Source of the DNA: Anaeromyxobacter oryzae | GTDB taxonomy: Bacteria; Myxococcota; Myxococcia; Myxococcales; Anaeromyxobacteraceae | Assembly: GCF_023169945.1 (NCBI RefSeq) | Contig: NZ_AP025591.1 | Span: 248,001 to 312,000, forward strand | Length of the DNA: 64,000 nucleotides | Direction of reading: 5' to 3' | Shown: positions 42,320 through 50,893 of the stretch, piece by piece | How the letters are laid out: every line of letters begins with the position of its first letter | Position numbering within the stretch: position 1 is the stretch's first letter | The notes under the pieces: generated by a model | The model's database searches: none | What the model saw: the letters and a program-made list of their open reading frames with translations, nothing else | What the model was told of the DNA's origin: nothing | Position numbers and translations under genes: made by a program

Positions 42320-42714
42320 CGTGATCACTCCGCGTGTGCTGCGATCCGCGGGCAAGAGAAATCGGTTGGTCGGCGCCGGACCCTCCGGCGCGTGGATCAG
42401 CCAACTGCAGTTGTCTGGGACCGTAAGCCTCGCGTCTACTCGATGGCCTCGGGGCTTACATCGCTCGCACATCTTGCCGACTTCGCGCAAGAGGCCGGGC
42501 GACGATTCCGCGGGCTCCCCCGCCCGCGCGCGACGCCCGGTGCGTGGCGATCGAGGGTGCACGCTGCGTCCGGGCCGCACCCTGCCGCGCCGCGTCGTCT
42601 CCCGCTCGCGCGCCGTCGCGAGGCGCGCGGCGAGGGCGCGCCGAGATGAGGACCGCTCCGGTCGGATCCACGCGCCGAGCGGCGCGCGCCCCGCCGCTTC
42701 GCTAGGAAGATCGC
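42320..42714. other. Divergent intergenic region with palindromes
   Basis: 395 bases between ackA and a hydrolase gene. It holds a perfect 12-bp palindrome CAACTGCAGTTG (42402-42413) and a wider inverted repeat GTAAGCC (42423-42429) / GGCTTAC (42453-42459). The right half (42480-42700) is ordinary GC-rich sequence with no gene seen; TAGGAA at 42703-42708 may be the -10 box of the hydrolase gene. Confidence 0.55.
42402..42413. promoter_or_regulatory. Perfect palindrome CAACTGCAGTTG upstream of ackA
   Basis: Six-base arms with no spacer, 83 bases upstream of the ackA start. Candidate regulator site for the ackA-pta operon; regulator unknown. Confidence 0.45.
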
Positions 42715-43518
42715 GTGCTCCTGTCGCTCCCTCGCTCCCCGATGATCCCGGATCGCTCCCCGGTCCACGTGCACGTCCGCGCCCGAGGCGCCGGTCCCGC
42801 CGTCGTGCTCCTCCACGGCGGGTGGGGGTACGAGGCGTATCCGTTCGACTCGGCAATCGACGCCCTCGCCCCCTCGCACCGCGTCCTCGCCCCGGATCGG
42901 GTCGGCTACGGCCGCTCGGACCGGGTCGCGGCGCTGCCGCGCGGGTTCCACCGCCTCATGGCGGAGGAGACCCTGCTCGTCCTCGATGCGCTCGGCGTCC
43001 GCGACGCGGCGCTGTGGGGCCACAGCGACGGGGCGGTGATCGCCGCGTGGGCAGCGATCCTCGCGCCGGACCGCGTCCGGGCGCTCGTGCTCGAGGCCGT
43101 GCACGTCGTCGCCGCGAAGCCGGCGTCGGTGGAGTTCTTCGAGACCGGGGTCACCGCGCCCGAGCGGTTCGGCGCGCCGGTCGTCGAGGCGCTCGAGCGC
43201 GACCACGGCGCGTCCTGGCGCGAGGTGATCGCCGCCGGAGGCCGGGCCTGGCTCGACATCATCTCGGAGGGCGGGCGCGGCAGGGCCGACCTCCACGACG
43301 GCCGCCTCCGCGAGATCCGCGCGCCGACGCTGCTGCTCCACGGCCGCCACGATCCGCGGACCGAGCCGGGCGAGCTGGACGCAGCGCGGGCGGCGCTGCC
43401 CGGCGCGACGCTCGAGCTCCTCGACGCCGGTCACGCGCCGCACGCGAGCGCGCGAGCCGGGGCGCGGGCCGTCGAGGTCGCGGCGGCGTTCCTCGCGCGC
43501 CACCGCGTGCCCGCGTAG
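42715..43518 (+). CDS. Alpha/beta-fold hydrolase
   Basis: 267 aa. Motifs: VVLLHGGWGYEAYPFDSA (oxyanion HGG), APDRVGYGRSDR, nucleophile elbow WGHSDGAVI, acid in LLHGRHDPRTEP and the terminal His in DAGHAPHAS. Resembles small esterases or epoxide/haloalkane hydrolase-type enzymes; substrate not predictable. GTG start six bases after TAGGAA without ribosome-binding site, possibly leaderless. Confidence 0.85.
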   Translation: MLLSLPRSPMIPDRSPVHVHVRARGAGPAVVLLHGGWGYEAYPFDSAIDALAPSHRVLAPDRVGYGRSDRVAALPRGFHRLMAEETLLVLDALGVRDAALWGHSDGAVIAAWAAILAPDRVRALVLEAVHVVAAKPASVEFFETGVTAPERFGAPVVEALERDHGASWREVIAAGGRAWLDIISEGGRGRADLHDGRLREIRAPTLLLHGRHDPRTEPGELDAARAALPGATLELLDAGHAPHASARAGARAVEVAAAFLARHRVPA

Positions 43519-43561
43519 GGCCGCCGCGCCGGGCGGACCGACCCCGGCGCGCGGAGCCCCG

Positions 43562-43591
43562 TTGACGGGCGGCGGTCGATTGACCTATCAA
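43562..43591 (+). promoter_or_regulatory. Promoter of marR-led efflux operon with overlapping inverted repeat
   Basis: TTGACG (43562-43567), an 18-base spacer and TATCAA (43586-43591), ten bases before the marR ATG. The inverted repeat TTGA-CCTA-TCAA (43580-43591) covers the -10 box, where a bound MarR dimer would block RNA polymerase. Confidence 0.55.
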
Positions 43592-43600
43592 CCCTTGACG

Positions 43601-44125
43601 ATGAAACCATCTCCACCTCCCGCGGAGCCCATCGGGCTCCTCGCCGCCGCGGTCCGGCAGGGCGTCCGGCAGCTGGTGGAGAGCCGGATCGGCGCCCTCG
43701 ACCTCTCGTCGCGCCAGTTCTGGGTCCTGGTCGGTATCGCCGAGCGCTGCTGCCGCTCGCAGGCGGAGCTCGCGGCGCGCCTCCGGATCGACGAGGCCAC
43801 CGCCTGCCGCGTCACGCGCACGCTCGTCGCGCGCGGCCTCGTCGAGGCCGTCCGCGACGCGAGCGACCGCCGCCGCGTCCAGCTCGCGCTGACCCGCGAG
43901 GGCGACCGGCTCGCCGCGCGCCTCCTGCCGCTCGCGCGCGAGGTCCGCGCCGCGGTCGACGCGCCGCTCTCCCCCGCGGAGCGCGAGGCCACGCGCGCGG
44001 CCCTCGTGAAGATCGTCGCCGCCCTCCAGCGCCTCTCCGCGTCCGATCCCGCCGCGCCGCCCGGAGGCGGCGCCGCGCGGCCCGCGTCGCGCCGGCGCCG
44101 CGCCTCCCGGGCCGTCCCGGCCTGA
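43601..44125 (+). CDS. MarR family transcriptional regulator
   Basis: 174 aa. Winged-helix domain: LDLSSRQFWVLVGIAERC, then the recognition helix RLRIDEATACRVTRTLVARG, then the wing DASDRRRVQLALTREGD. The tail after about 150 is Ala/Arg-rich. The ATG at 43601 was chosen; the frame opens 13 codons earlier but across the promoter. It is first in a row with adaptor, RND pump and TolC genes, so it most likely represses this efflux operon and itself, with the pump substrate as inducer. Confidence 0.88.
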   Translation: MKPSPPPAEPIGLLAAAVRQGVRQLVESRIGALDLSSRQFWVLVGIAERCCRSQAELAARLRIDEATACRVTRTLVARGLVEAVRDASDRRRVQLALTREGDRLAARLLPLAREVRAAVDAPLSPAEREATRAALVKIVAALQRLSASDPAAPPGGGAARPASRRRRASRAVPA

Positions 44126-44178
44126 GCCGCCGATCGCCCCACCCGCCCCCGCAGCCCGCAAGACTCCGAGGTCCCGCC

Positions 44179-45297
44179 GTGACCACTCGCACCGCCGCCG
44201 CATTCGCCGCCCTCCTCGCCGTGGCCGCCTGCAAGAAGGCCGAGAGTGCCCCGCGCACGCGCCCGCCGCCCGCCGTCACCGTGTCCACCGTCAGCCACCG
44301 CGACGTGCCCGCCGAGATCCGCGCCCCCGTGGACCTTCGCCCCCTCGAGCAGGCGGACGTCGGCGCGAAGACGCTCGGCTACCTCGACGCGGTCCTCGTG
44401 GACCGGGGCGACCGCGTCCGCCGCGGGCAGCTCCTCGCAGTGGTGCGCCCCTCCGACCTGCCCGATCAGCTCGCCGCCGCCCGCGGGACGCTGGCGCAGG
44501 CGCAGGCGGCGGCCGCGCTCGCGCGGGCGAACAAGGAGCGCGCCGAGCGGCTCGCGCCCGGCGGTTTCGTCTCGCAGCAGGAGCTCCAGCAGGACCAGAC
44601 GAACGTCGCGACCGCGGACGCGACGCTCGCGGCCGCCCAGGCCAACGTCGGCGCCCTCGCGACGCGCCTCGGCGAGATGCGCATCGAGTCGCCGCTGGAC
44701 GGGTTCGTGGCGGTGCGCCGCCTCGACCCCGGCGCGCTGGTCGGCCCCACCGCCGGGTCCGGCGCAATCCTGACGGTGCAGCGGCTCGACGTGCTCCGGG
44801 TCTTCGTCCCGGTGAACGAGCGCGACGTCGAGCGGCTCAAGATCGGCGAGGAGGCGCGCGTCGAGCTCGACGCGCTGCCCGGGCGGCCGATCCAGGGGCG
44901 CGTGGTGCGCATCGCGCCCGCGTTCGATCCGGTGGCCCGCACCCTCGATGCGGAGGTGCAGATCCCGAACCCGACCGGCGTCCTCCGCCCCGGCATGTAC
45001 GGGCGCGCGGCGATCGTCACGGACGTGCACCGCGACGCCGTCGTGGTGCCGGCGTCGGCGGTGCAGATCTCGAACGAGCGGAGCTTCGTCTTCGTCCTCA
45101 AGGGCGACAAGGTGAGCCGGCTCCCGATCCGCACCGGCGTGGACGGCGGCGACTGGCTCGAGGTCGTCGACGGGCTGTCGCACGACGACCAGATCGTGAC
45201 CGCGGGGATGGACGTCCTCTCCGACGGCGCCGCGGTGCGCGCCCAGAAGAACGTGGATCCGTTCTCCGGCCGCCCGCTCACCGCCACCACCCCCTAG
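44179..45297 (+). CDS. RND efflux periplasmic adaptor (HlyD/MFP family) lipoprotein
   Basis: 372 aa. GTG start, lipoprotein signal ending AAFAALLAVAAC (Cys18), so anchored to the inner membrane. Domain order: beta-barrel start, lipoyl half-motif (GYLDAVLVDRGDRVRRGQLL), alpha-helical hairpin with AQAQAAAALARANKERAERL, second lipoyl half (RIESPLDGFVAVRRLDPGAL), beta-barrel, and membrane-proximal domain (VVVPASAVQI). It bridges the RND pump and TolC channel encoded directly downstream, 21 bases away. Confidence 0.92.
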   Translation: MTTRTAAAFAALLAVAACKKAESAPRTRPPPAVTVSTVSHRDVPAEIRAPVDLRPLEQADVGAKTLGYLDAVLVDRGDRVRRGQLLAVVRPSDLPDQLAAARGTLAQAQAAAALARANKERAERLAPGGFVSQQELQQDQTNVATADATLAAAQANVGALATRLGEMRIESPLDGFVAVRRLDPGALVGPTAGSGAILTVQRLDVLRVFVPVNERDVERLKIGEEARVELDALPGRPIQGRVVRIAPAFDPVARTLDAEVQIPNPTGVLRPGMYGRAAIVTDVHRDAVVVPASAVQISNERSFVFVLKGDKVSRLPIRTGVDGGDWLEVVDGLSHDDQIVTAGMDVLSDGAAVRAQKNVDPFSGRPLTATTP

Positions 45298-45318
45298 CTC
45301 AGGCAGGACTCGCTCGCC

Positions 45319-48300
45319 ATGTGGCTCACGCGCCTCGCGCTCCGGAATCCGATCTTCATCCTGATGATGTCGCTGATGGTGACGGCCCTCGGGTGGGTCT
45401 CCCTGACGCGCCTCTCCGTCGACCTGTTCCCGCAGATCGACATCCCCATCATCCGCGTCGCGACCTTCTACACGGGCGCCGGGCCGGTCGACATCGAGAA
45501 GTCCATCACGATGCCGATCGAGCGGGCCGTGTCCGCCTCGCCGGGCGTGGACCGCGTCGAGAGCACGTCGAAGCAGGGCGTGTCCCTCGTGTCGGTCTGG
45601 TTCCAGTACGGGACCAACCTCGACAACGCGCAGTTCGAGGTGTCGCAGCGCATCGCGCAGATCCTGAACACGCTCCCGCCGGGCATCCAGCAGCCCTTCG
45701 TCATCAAGTTCGACGTGACGAACATCCCGGTCGTCCAGATCGCCATGAGCGGCGAGGGGCTCGACGAGAAGCAGCTCTACGACCTCGGCTACAACGTCAT
45801 CGAGCCGCAGCTCGAGCGGATCCCGGGCGTCGCGAGCGCGAGCGTCGGCGGCGGCAAGGTCCGCGAGATCGAGGTGATGGTCCACCGCGACGCGCTCCGC
45901 GCCCGCGGGCTGGGCATCCTCGACGTGGTGAGCGCGGTGAAGGGCTCGAACCTGCTCTTCCCTTCCGGCAACCTCCGCGCCGGCGACCGCGACTACAACG
46001 TCTTCTCCAACACGTCCTTCGGCGAGGCTCGGCCGCTCCGGGACGTCGTCGTTCGCCCGCCGGACGCCGCGACCGCCGCGCCGGTCCGCGTCTCCGACGT
46101 CGCGCGGGTCGAGGACGGGACCGCCGACCAGACGGAGATCGTCCGCATCAACGGGGAGCGCGGCGTGTTCTTCCGCGTCCTCAAGCAGCCCGGCGCGAAC
46201 ACCGTCGGCGTGGTCGACGCGGTCCGGAAGGCGATCGGGAACCTCCGCGGCGTGCCGCCCAACGTGAAGCTCTCGATCTCCTTCGACCAGTCCTCCTACA
46301 TCCGCGCGGCGATCAGCTCGCTCGAGCACGAGGCCGTCACCGGCGGGCTCCTCGCCGTCGCCGTGATCCTCGTGTTCCTGGTCTCCCTCTCGGCGACCGG
46401 GATCATCGCCGTCGCGATCCCCCTCTCGATCGTCGCGACGTTCGTGCTGCTCTACTTCACGGGGCAGACGCTGAACGTGTTCACGCTGGGCGGCCTCGCG
46501 CTCGGCGTCGGCCGGCTCGTCGACGACTCCATCGTGGAGCTCGAGAACATCCACCGCCACCTCGCGCTCGGGCAGGACCGGAGGAGCGCGGTCCTCAACG
46601 CGGCGCAGGAGGTGGCGATGCCGATCTTCGTCTCCACCGTCACGACCATCGTCGTGTTCTTCCCGGTCGTGTTCCTCGCGGGCGTCGCGAAGAACCTGTT
46701 CCTGCCCCTCGCCCTCACGATCGCGTTCGCGCTCATCATGAGCTTCTTCGTGTCGCGGACCGTGACGCCGATCCTCTGCCTCAAGTACCTGAAGGCGGAG
46801 GGGCCCGGCCGAGGGCACCCGTTCTCCGCCTGGGTCACGTCGCGGTTCGACCGGCTCGACGAGGCGTACGCGCGGTCGCTGCGGTGGGTCCTCGGGCACC
46901 GGCTGCCGGTGATCGTCGGCATCCTCGCGGTCTTCATCGCGTCGCTCTTCCTGTCGAAGCGCATCGGGACCGAGTTCTTCCCGGAGACCGACGAGAGCCA
47001 GTTCTCGCTCAACTACAAGACGCCCATCGGGACGCGGGTCGAGCGGACGGAGCAGGTCACCGCCCGCCTCGAGGACACCGTCGTGCGGACGCTCCGCGGT
47101 GAGCGCGCGAAGGATGGCTCCCCCGCCGTCACCACGATGATCTCCGACACCGGCCTCCCGCTCGGCCGGAGCGCGATCTTCACGAGCAACACGGGGCCGC
47201 ACGCCGGCAACCTGAACGTGAACCTGGTGCCGCACGTCGACCGCGGGCTCACCGACCAGGCCATGGCCGAGAAGGTCCGGAGCGCGGTCCAGAAGGAGTT
47301 CCCGGGGACCCAGGTCTACTTCTTCGTCGGCGGCATCGTGAAGCGGATCCTGAACTTCGGATCCGCGGCGCCCATCGACGTCGAGATCGTCGGCTACGAC
47401 CTCGACGCCGGCGGCGACTACGCCAAGCGGCTCCTCGGGACGCTCCGCGGGCTGAGGGACGACGCCGGCAACCCGCTGCTCACGGACGTCCAGATCTCGC
47501 GCGAGGAGAACTACCCCGAGCTGGACGTGCTCGTGGATCGCGAGAAGGCGGGGCGGCTCGGGCTCTCGGAGACCCAGGTCGCCCAGACCGTGCTCACGAG
47601 CCTCGCGGGGTCGAACCAGTTCTCGCCCATCCCCTACATCGACGCGAGGACGGGCAACCAGTACTACATCAACGTCCGGCTGGACGACGCGTTCCGCGAC
47701 CACGTGCAGGACGTGCCGGACATCTTCGTGAAGTCGCCGGCGGGTCCGGTGGTGAACCTCGCGAACATCGCCACCGTGAAGCGCTCGTCCGGCCCGGTGC
47801 TCGTCAACCGGAAGTACCTGCAGCGCATCATCGACGTGACAGCGAACGTCGCGCCGGGCAAGGACCTCGGCACGGCGAGCGGCGCCGTGCAGCGGGCGCT
47901 CCAGGACGTGCCGCCGCCGGACGGGTTCACGGCCCAGCTCGGCGGGCAGACGGCGGCGCAGCGCGAGGCCTTCTCGGGCCTGATCTTCGCGGCGATCCTC
48001 GCGATCGCGCTCGTCTACATGATCCTCGCCTCGCAGTTCAAGTCGCTGCTCGACCCGCTCGTCATCATGTTCTCGGTCCCGCTCGGCATCTCCGGCGTCT
48101 ACGCGATGCTCTGGCTCACGGGCACGTCGCTGTCCGTGAACAGCTTCATGGGCGTCATCATGATGGTCGGCATCGTCGTCTCGAACGGCGTCCTCCTCGT
48201 GGACTTCGCGCGCGTGCTCCAGGGGCGCGGCATGCCGCTCGTCGAGGCGACCGTCCTCGCGGGGAAGACCCGCCTCCGCCCCATCCTCATGACGACGATC

Positions 48301-48522
48301 GCGACCATCGTCGGGCTCATCCCGATGGCGCTCGGGATCGGCGAGGGGAGCGAGACGAACCTCCCGCTCGCCCGCGCCGTGATCGGCGGCCTCACCGTCT
48401 CGACCTTCTTCACCCTCTTCCTGATCCCCGCGCTGTACACGCTCCTCGAGCGGTACTCGAGGCACCAGCACCGCGACGACGACGCCGAGGCGCAGCTCGC
48501 GCCCGAGGCGGCGGGGCACTGA
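45319..48522 (+). CDS. RND-family efflux permease (HAE-like) lacking the TM10 lysine
   Basis: 1067 aa, the usual length. Twelve transmembrane helices with two large periplasmic loops. N-terminus LALRNPIFILMMSLMVTAL, then VDLFPQIDIPIIRV. The TM4 proton-relay pair Asp402-Asp403 is present (GRLVDDSIVELENI). In TM10 the motif is GIVVSNGVLLVDF: Ser955 stands where AcrB has Lys940, followed by the conserved Asn. Exports hydrophobic compounds or metals with the adaptor upstream and the TolC protein whose ATG overlaps its stop. Substrate unknown. Confidence 0.93.
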   Translation: MWLTRLALRNPIFILMMSLMVTALGWVSLTRLSVDLFPQIDIPIIRVATFYTGAGPVDIEKSITMPIERAVSASPGVDRVESTSKQGVSLVSVWFQYGTNLDNAQFEVSQRIAQILNTLPPGIQQPFVIKFDVTNIPVVQIAMSGEGLDEKQLYDLGYNVIEPQLERIPGVASASVGGGKVREIEVMVHRDALRARGLGILDVVSAVKGSNLLFPSGNLRAGDRDYNVFSNTSFGEARPLRDVVVRPPDAATAAPVRVSDVARVEDGTADQTEIVRINGERGVFFRVLKQPGANTVGVVDAVRKAIGNLRGVPPNVKLSISFDQSSYIRAAISSLEHEAVTGGLLAVAVILVFLVSLSATGIIAVAIPLSIVATFVLLYFTGQTLNVFTLGGLALGVGRLVDDSIVELENIHRHLALGQDRRSAVLNAAQEVAMPIFVSTVTTIVVFFPVVFLAGVAKNLFLPLALTIAFALIMSFFVSRTVTPILCLKYLKAEGPGRGHPFSAWVTSRFDRLDEAYARSLRWVLGHRLPVIVGILAVFIASLFLSKRIGTEFFPETDESQFSLNYKTPIGTRVERTEQVTARLEDTVVRTLRGERAKDGSPAVTTMISDTGLPLGRSAIFTSNTGPHAGNLNVNLVPHVDRGLTDQAMAEKVRSAVQKEFPGTQVYFFVGGIVKRILNFGSAAPIDVEIVGYDLDAGGDYAKRLLGTLRGLRDDAGNPLLTDVQISREENYPELDVLVDREKAGRLGLSETQVAQTVLTSLAGSNQFSPIPYIDARTGNQYYINVRLDDAFRDHVQDVPDIFVKSPAGPVVNLANIATVKRSSGPVLVNRKYLQRIIDVTANVAPGKDLGTASGAVQRALQDVPPPDGFTAQLGGQTAAQREAFSGLIFAAILAIALVYMILASQFKSLLDPLVIMFSVPLGISGVYAMLWLTGTSLSVNSFMGVIMMVGIVVSNGVLLVDFARVLQGRGMPLVEATVLAGKTRLRPILMTTIATIVGLIPMALGIGEGSETNLPLARAVIGGLTVSTFFTLFLIPALYTLLERYSRHQHRDDDAEAQLAPEAAGH

Positions 48523-49865
48523 TGTCCACCCAGCTCATGACGAGACTCCCGCTCCTCGCGCTCACCCTGCTCGCCGCCCCGGCCGTCCGCGCCCAGGCCC
48601 CGGCTCCCGCCCCGGCGACGCCCGCGCCCGGCGCCACGCCGCCGGCCTGGGAGGACGTGCCGACCATCCCCGCCGTCGACTTCGACGAGGCGATCCGGCT
48701 GGCGTCCACCCGCGCGACCTCGGCCGCCATCGCCGCCGAGGAGGTCTCCCGCGCCGACGCGCTCCTCGTCCAGGCGCGCTCTCCCTCGCTCCCGGCGCTC
48801 GCCGTGAACGGCACGTACACGCACCTCGACTCGGCGCGGCGCCTCGGGAGCACCGTCACGGCGGCGCAGGACCAGCAGTACGGGAGCGTCGCCCTGTCCG
48901 TGCCCCTCTTCGCGCCCTCGCGCTGGTACCAGTGGTCGCACGCGCGGGACGCCGTCGACGTCGCCCGTGCGAGCGAGGCGGACGTCCGGCGCAGCGTGAC
49001 GCTCGTCGCCGGCCGCGTGTACCTCGCGATCCTCGCCCAGCGCCGCGCCGTCGAGGTGTCGCGGCGCGCCGTGGAGACCGCTCGCGCCCACTTCGAGTTC
49101 GCGCGGCACCGGCGAGCGGGCGGCGTGGGGAACGCCCTCGACGAGGCGCGCGCCGACCAGCAGCTCGCGACGTCGGAGGTGCAGCTCGAGAACGCCCTGT
49201 CCGGCCTCTCCCGCGCGCAGGAGGCGCTCGGGATCGCCACCGGCTCGGACGGGCCGCTCGACGCGCGCACCGACCCCGATCTCGCCGCCGGCGTGACGAG
49301 CCCCGAGGACGCGGTGCGCGCGGCCGAGGACGCCCGCGCCGATCTGCGCGCCGCCCGCGAGCGCGCCCGCGCCGCTCACCGCGTCGCGCGCGACAGCTGG
49401 GCCGACTGGCTGCCGACCGTCTCGGCGGTGTCGCTGACGTTCCTGCAGGACCCCTCGACCTCCACGACGCCCCGCGACGGCTGGCAGGCGGGGCTCGTCC
49501 TGTCCTTCCCGCTGTTCGAGGGCGGGCTCCGCACCGGGCAGCGGCGCGAGCGCGACGCCCTCGACGCCGAGGCGCGGTCGCAGCTCGACGGCCTCACGCT
49601 CCAGGCGCGCTCCGAGGTCCGCGGCGCCTTCGTGACGCTGCGGCACGCGGAGGCGGCGCTGGCGCAGGCGCGCCGCGGCGCGGAGCGGGCGCACGCCGCG
49701 CTCGCGCTCGTCGAGGACGCCTACCGCGCCGGGGCGACGACGAGCCTCGACGTGGTCGACGCGGAGCAGCGCGCGCGCGACGCCGATACCGCCGCCGTCG
49801 TCGCCGAGGATGCCGTCCGCCAGGGGCGCCTCGACCTGCTCGCCGCGACCGGCCGCTTCCCGTAG
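48522..49865 (+). CDS. TolC-family outer membrane efflux protein
   Basis: 447 aa. Signal peptide (about 1-25, cleavage near VRAQA), a Pro/Ala-rich linker, then two repeated halves with long helices (FDEAIRLASTRATSAAI; AVEVSRRAVETARAHFEFAR; and in the second half AHRVARDSWADWLPTVSAVS, SFPLFEGGLRTGQRRERDAL). The start overlaps the RND stop by one base (TGATG), so the genes are coupled. It supplies the outer-membrane channel of the tripartite pump. Confidence 0.92.
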   Translation: MSTQLMTRLPLLALTLLAAPAVRAQAPAPAPATPAPGATPPAWEDVPTIPAVDFDEAIRLASTRATSAAIAAEEVSRADALLVQARSPSLPALAVNGTYTHLDSARRLGSTVTAAQDQQYGSVALSVPLFAPSRWYQWSHARDAVDVARASEADVRRSVTLVAGRVYLAILAQRRAVEVSRRAVETARAHFEFARHRRAGGVGNALDEARADQQLATSEVQLENALSGLSRAQEALGIATGSDGPLDARTDPDLAAGVTSPEDAVRAAEDARADLRAARERARAAHRVARDSWADWLPTVSAVSLTFLQDPSTSTTPRDGWQAGLVLSFPLFEGGLRTGQRRERDALDAEARSQLDGLTLQARSEVRGAFVTLRHAEAALAQARRGAERAHAALALVEDAYRAGATTSLDVVDAEQRARDADTAAVVAEDAVRQGRLDLLAATGRFP

Positions 49866-49942
49866 ACCCGGTTCCCCGCCGCCCCGTTGCCCGCGCACCG
49901 CGCGGCGCACACCTTCTCCCTGAACGGAACGGGGGGAACACC

Positions 49943-50809
49943 ATGGGTACGACGAGGCGATGGGCGCTGCCGTGCGCCGGGCTGCTCGCGATGGCGGGCA
50001 CCGGGTGCGCGAGCATGCGCGGGGAGAAGTCCGAGGCGAGCAATCCGACCGCGAACCGGGTGCAAGCGCAGCAGGAGACGTCGCAGAAGGCGCTCGAGTC
50101 CGCGAACGACGCGCAGAAGAAGGCGGCGGACCAGGAGCAGAAGGCGGCGCAGGCGCAGGCGCAGGTGCAGAAGGATCAGCAGCAGCTCACCCAGGACCAG
50201 CAGAAGGCGGAGCAGCAGCAGGCGAAGGCACAGCAGACCCAGCAGCAGGCGAACCAGCTGACGCAGCAGTCGTCGCAGCAGGCGCAGCAGGCGCAGCAGC
50301 AGGCGTCGCAGACGCTCGCCGAGCAGGGCCAGCAGGTCCGGCGCGGCGAGCTCACGGTCGCCGGGCAGGTGACGCGAGCGAGCTCCAACCAGCTCGCGGT
50401 CAGGTCCCGGAGCGGCGACGACATGAGCTTCCGGATCACGAATCAGACGCAGATCCTGCTGGACGGGCAGCCAGCGTCCGCGGCGGACATCCAGCAGGGC
50501 GCAGACGCCCGCGTGGCGTACGAGGCCGGCGGCACGGTGCCCACCGCGACCCACGTGCAGGTGATGAGCGGGAACCCGACGGGCTCGCGCGCCGGCGCCG
50601 GCGCCTCGCAGCCGGGGAGCGACACCGGGACCGGGTCGTCGGGCGCGCCCGGCGCGTCGGCCCGGTCGCCGGGGAGCGACACCTCGGGCACCGGCTCGTC
50701 GAGCACGACGGCCCAGCCGCCAGGGGGCGCGGGGACGGGGGCATCGCAGCGGAGCGCCCCGCCGCCGCAGGACGGCGTCCCGCAGCCGCAGCCCGGCGAC
50801 AAGCTGTAG
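49943..50809 (+). CDS. Gln-rich coiled-coil lipoprotein, DUF5666-like domain (paralogue of 13153-13857)
   Basis: 288 aa. Lipobox MAGTGC gives lipidation at Cys22. Residues about 40-130 are a Gln/Ala/Lys-rich heptad region (QKAADQEQKAAQAQAQ), followed by a small beta domain at about 133-215 (ELTVAGQVTRASSNQLAVRS, TQILLDGQPAS, DARVAYEAGG) and a long Gly/Ser/Thr/Pro-rich tail. Same architecture as the protein at 13153-13857, which lacks the tail. It sits between two efflux operons on the same strand, 77 bases after tolC, so it may be expressed with the pump. Role unknown. Confidence 0.8.
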   Translation: MGTTRRWALPCAGLLAMAGTGCASMRGEKSEASNPTANRVQAQQETSQKALESANDAQKKAADQEQKAAQAQAQVQKDQQQLTQDQQKAEQQQAKAQQTQQQANQLTQQSSQQAQQAQQQASQTLAEQGQQVRRGELTVAGQVTRASSNQLAVRSRSGDDMSFRITNQTQILLDGQPASAADIQQGADARVAYEAGGTVPTATHVQVMSGNPTGSRAGAGASQPGSDTGTGSSGAPGASARSPGSDTSGTGSSSTTAQPPGGAGTGASQRSAPPPQDGVPQPQPGDKL

Positions 50810-50893
50810 CCCGGCTCGCGGGCGCGACGCGGCCTCGCTCCGGCGGGGCCGGTCGCGCTGCGGTCCCGCCCGCCCATGGGCACCGTCTGAGGC

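Noticed and set aside
43588..48519. 1643-codon open frame on the minus strand opposite the efflux operon
   Set aside because: Antisense to MarR, adaptor and RND genes; composition is Arg/Asp/Glu/Val-rich repeats typical of shadow frames in GC-rich DNA, with no domain.
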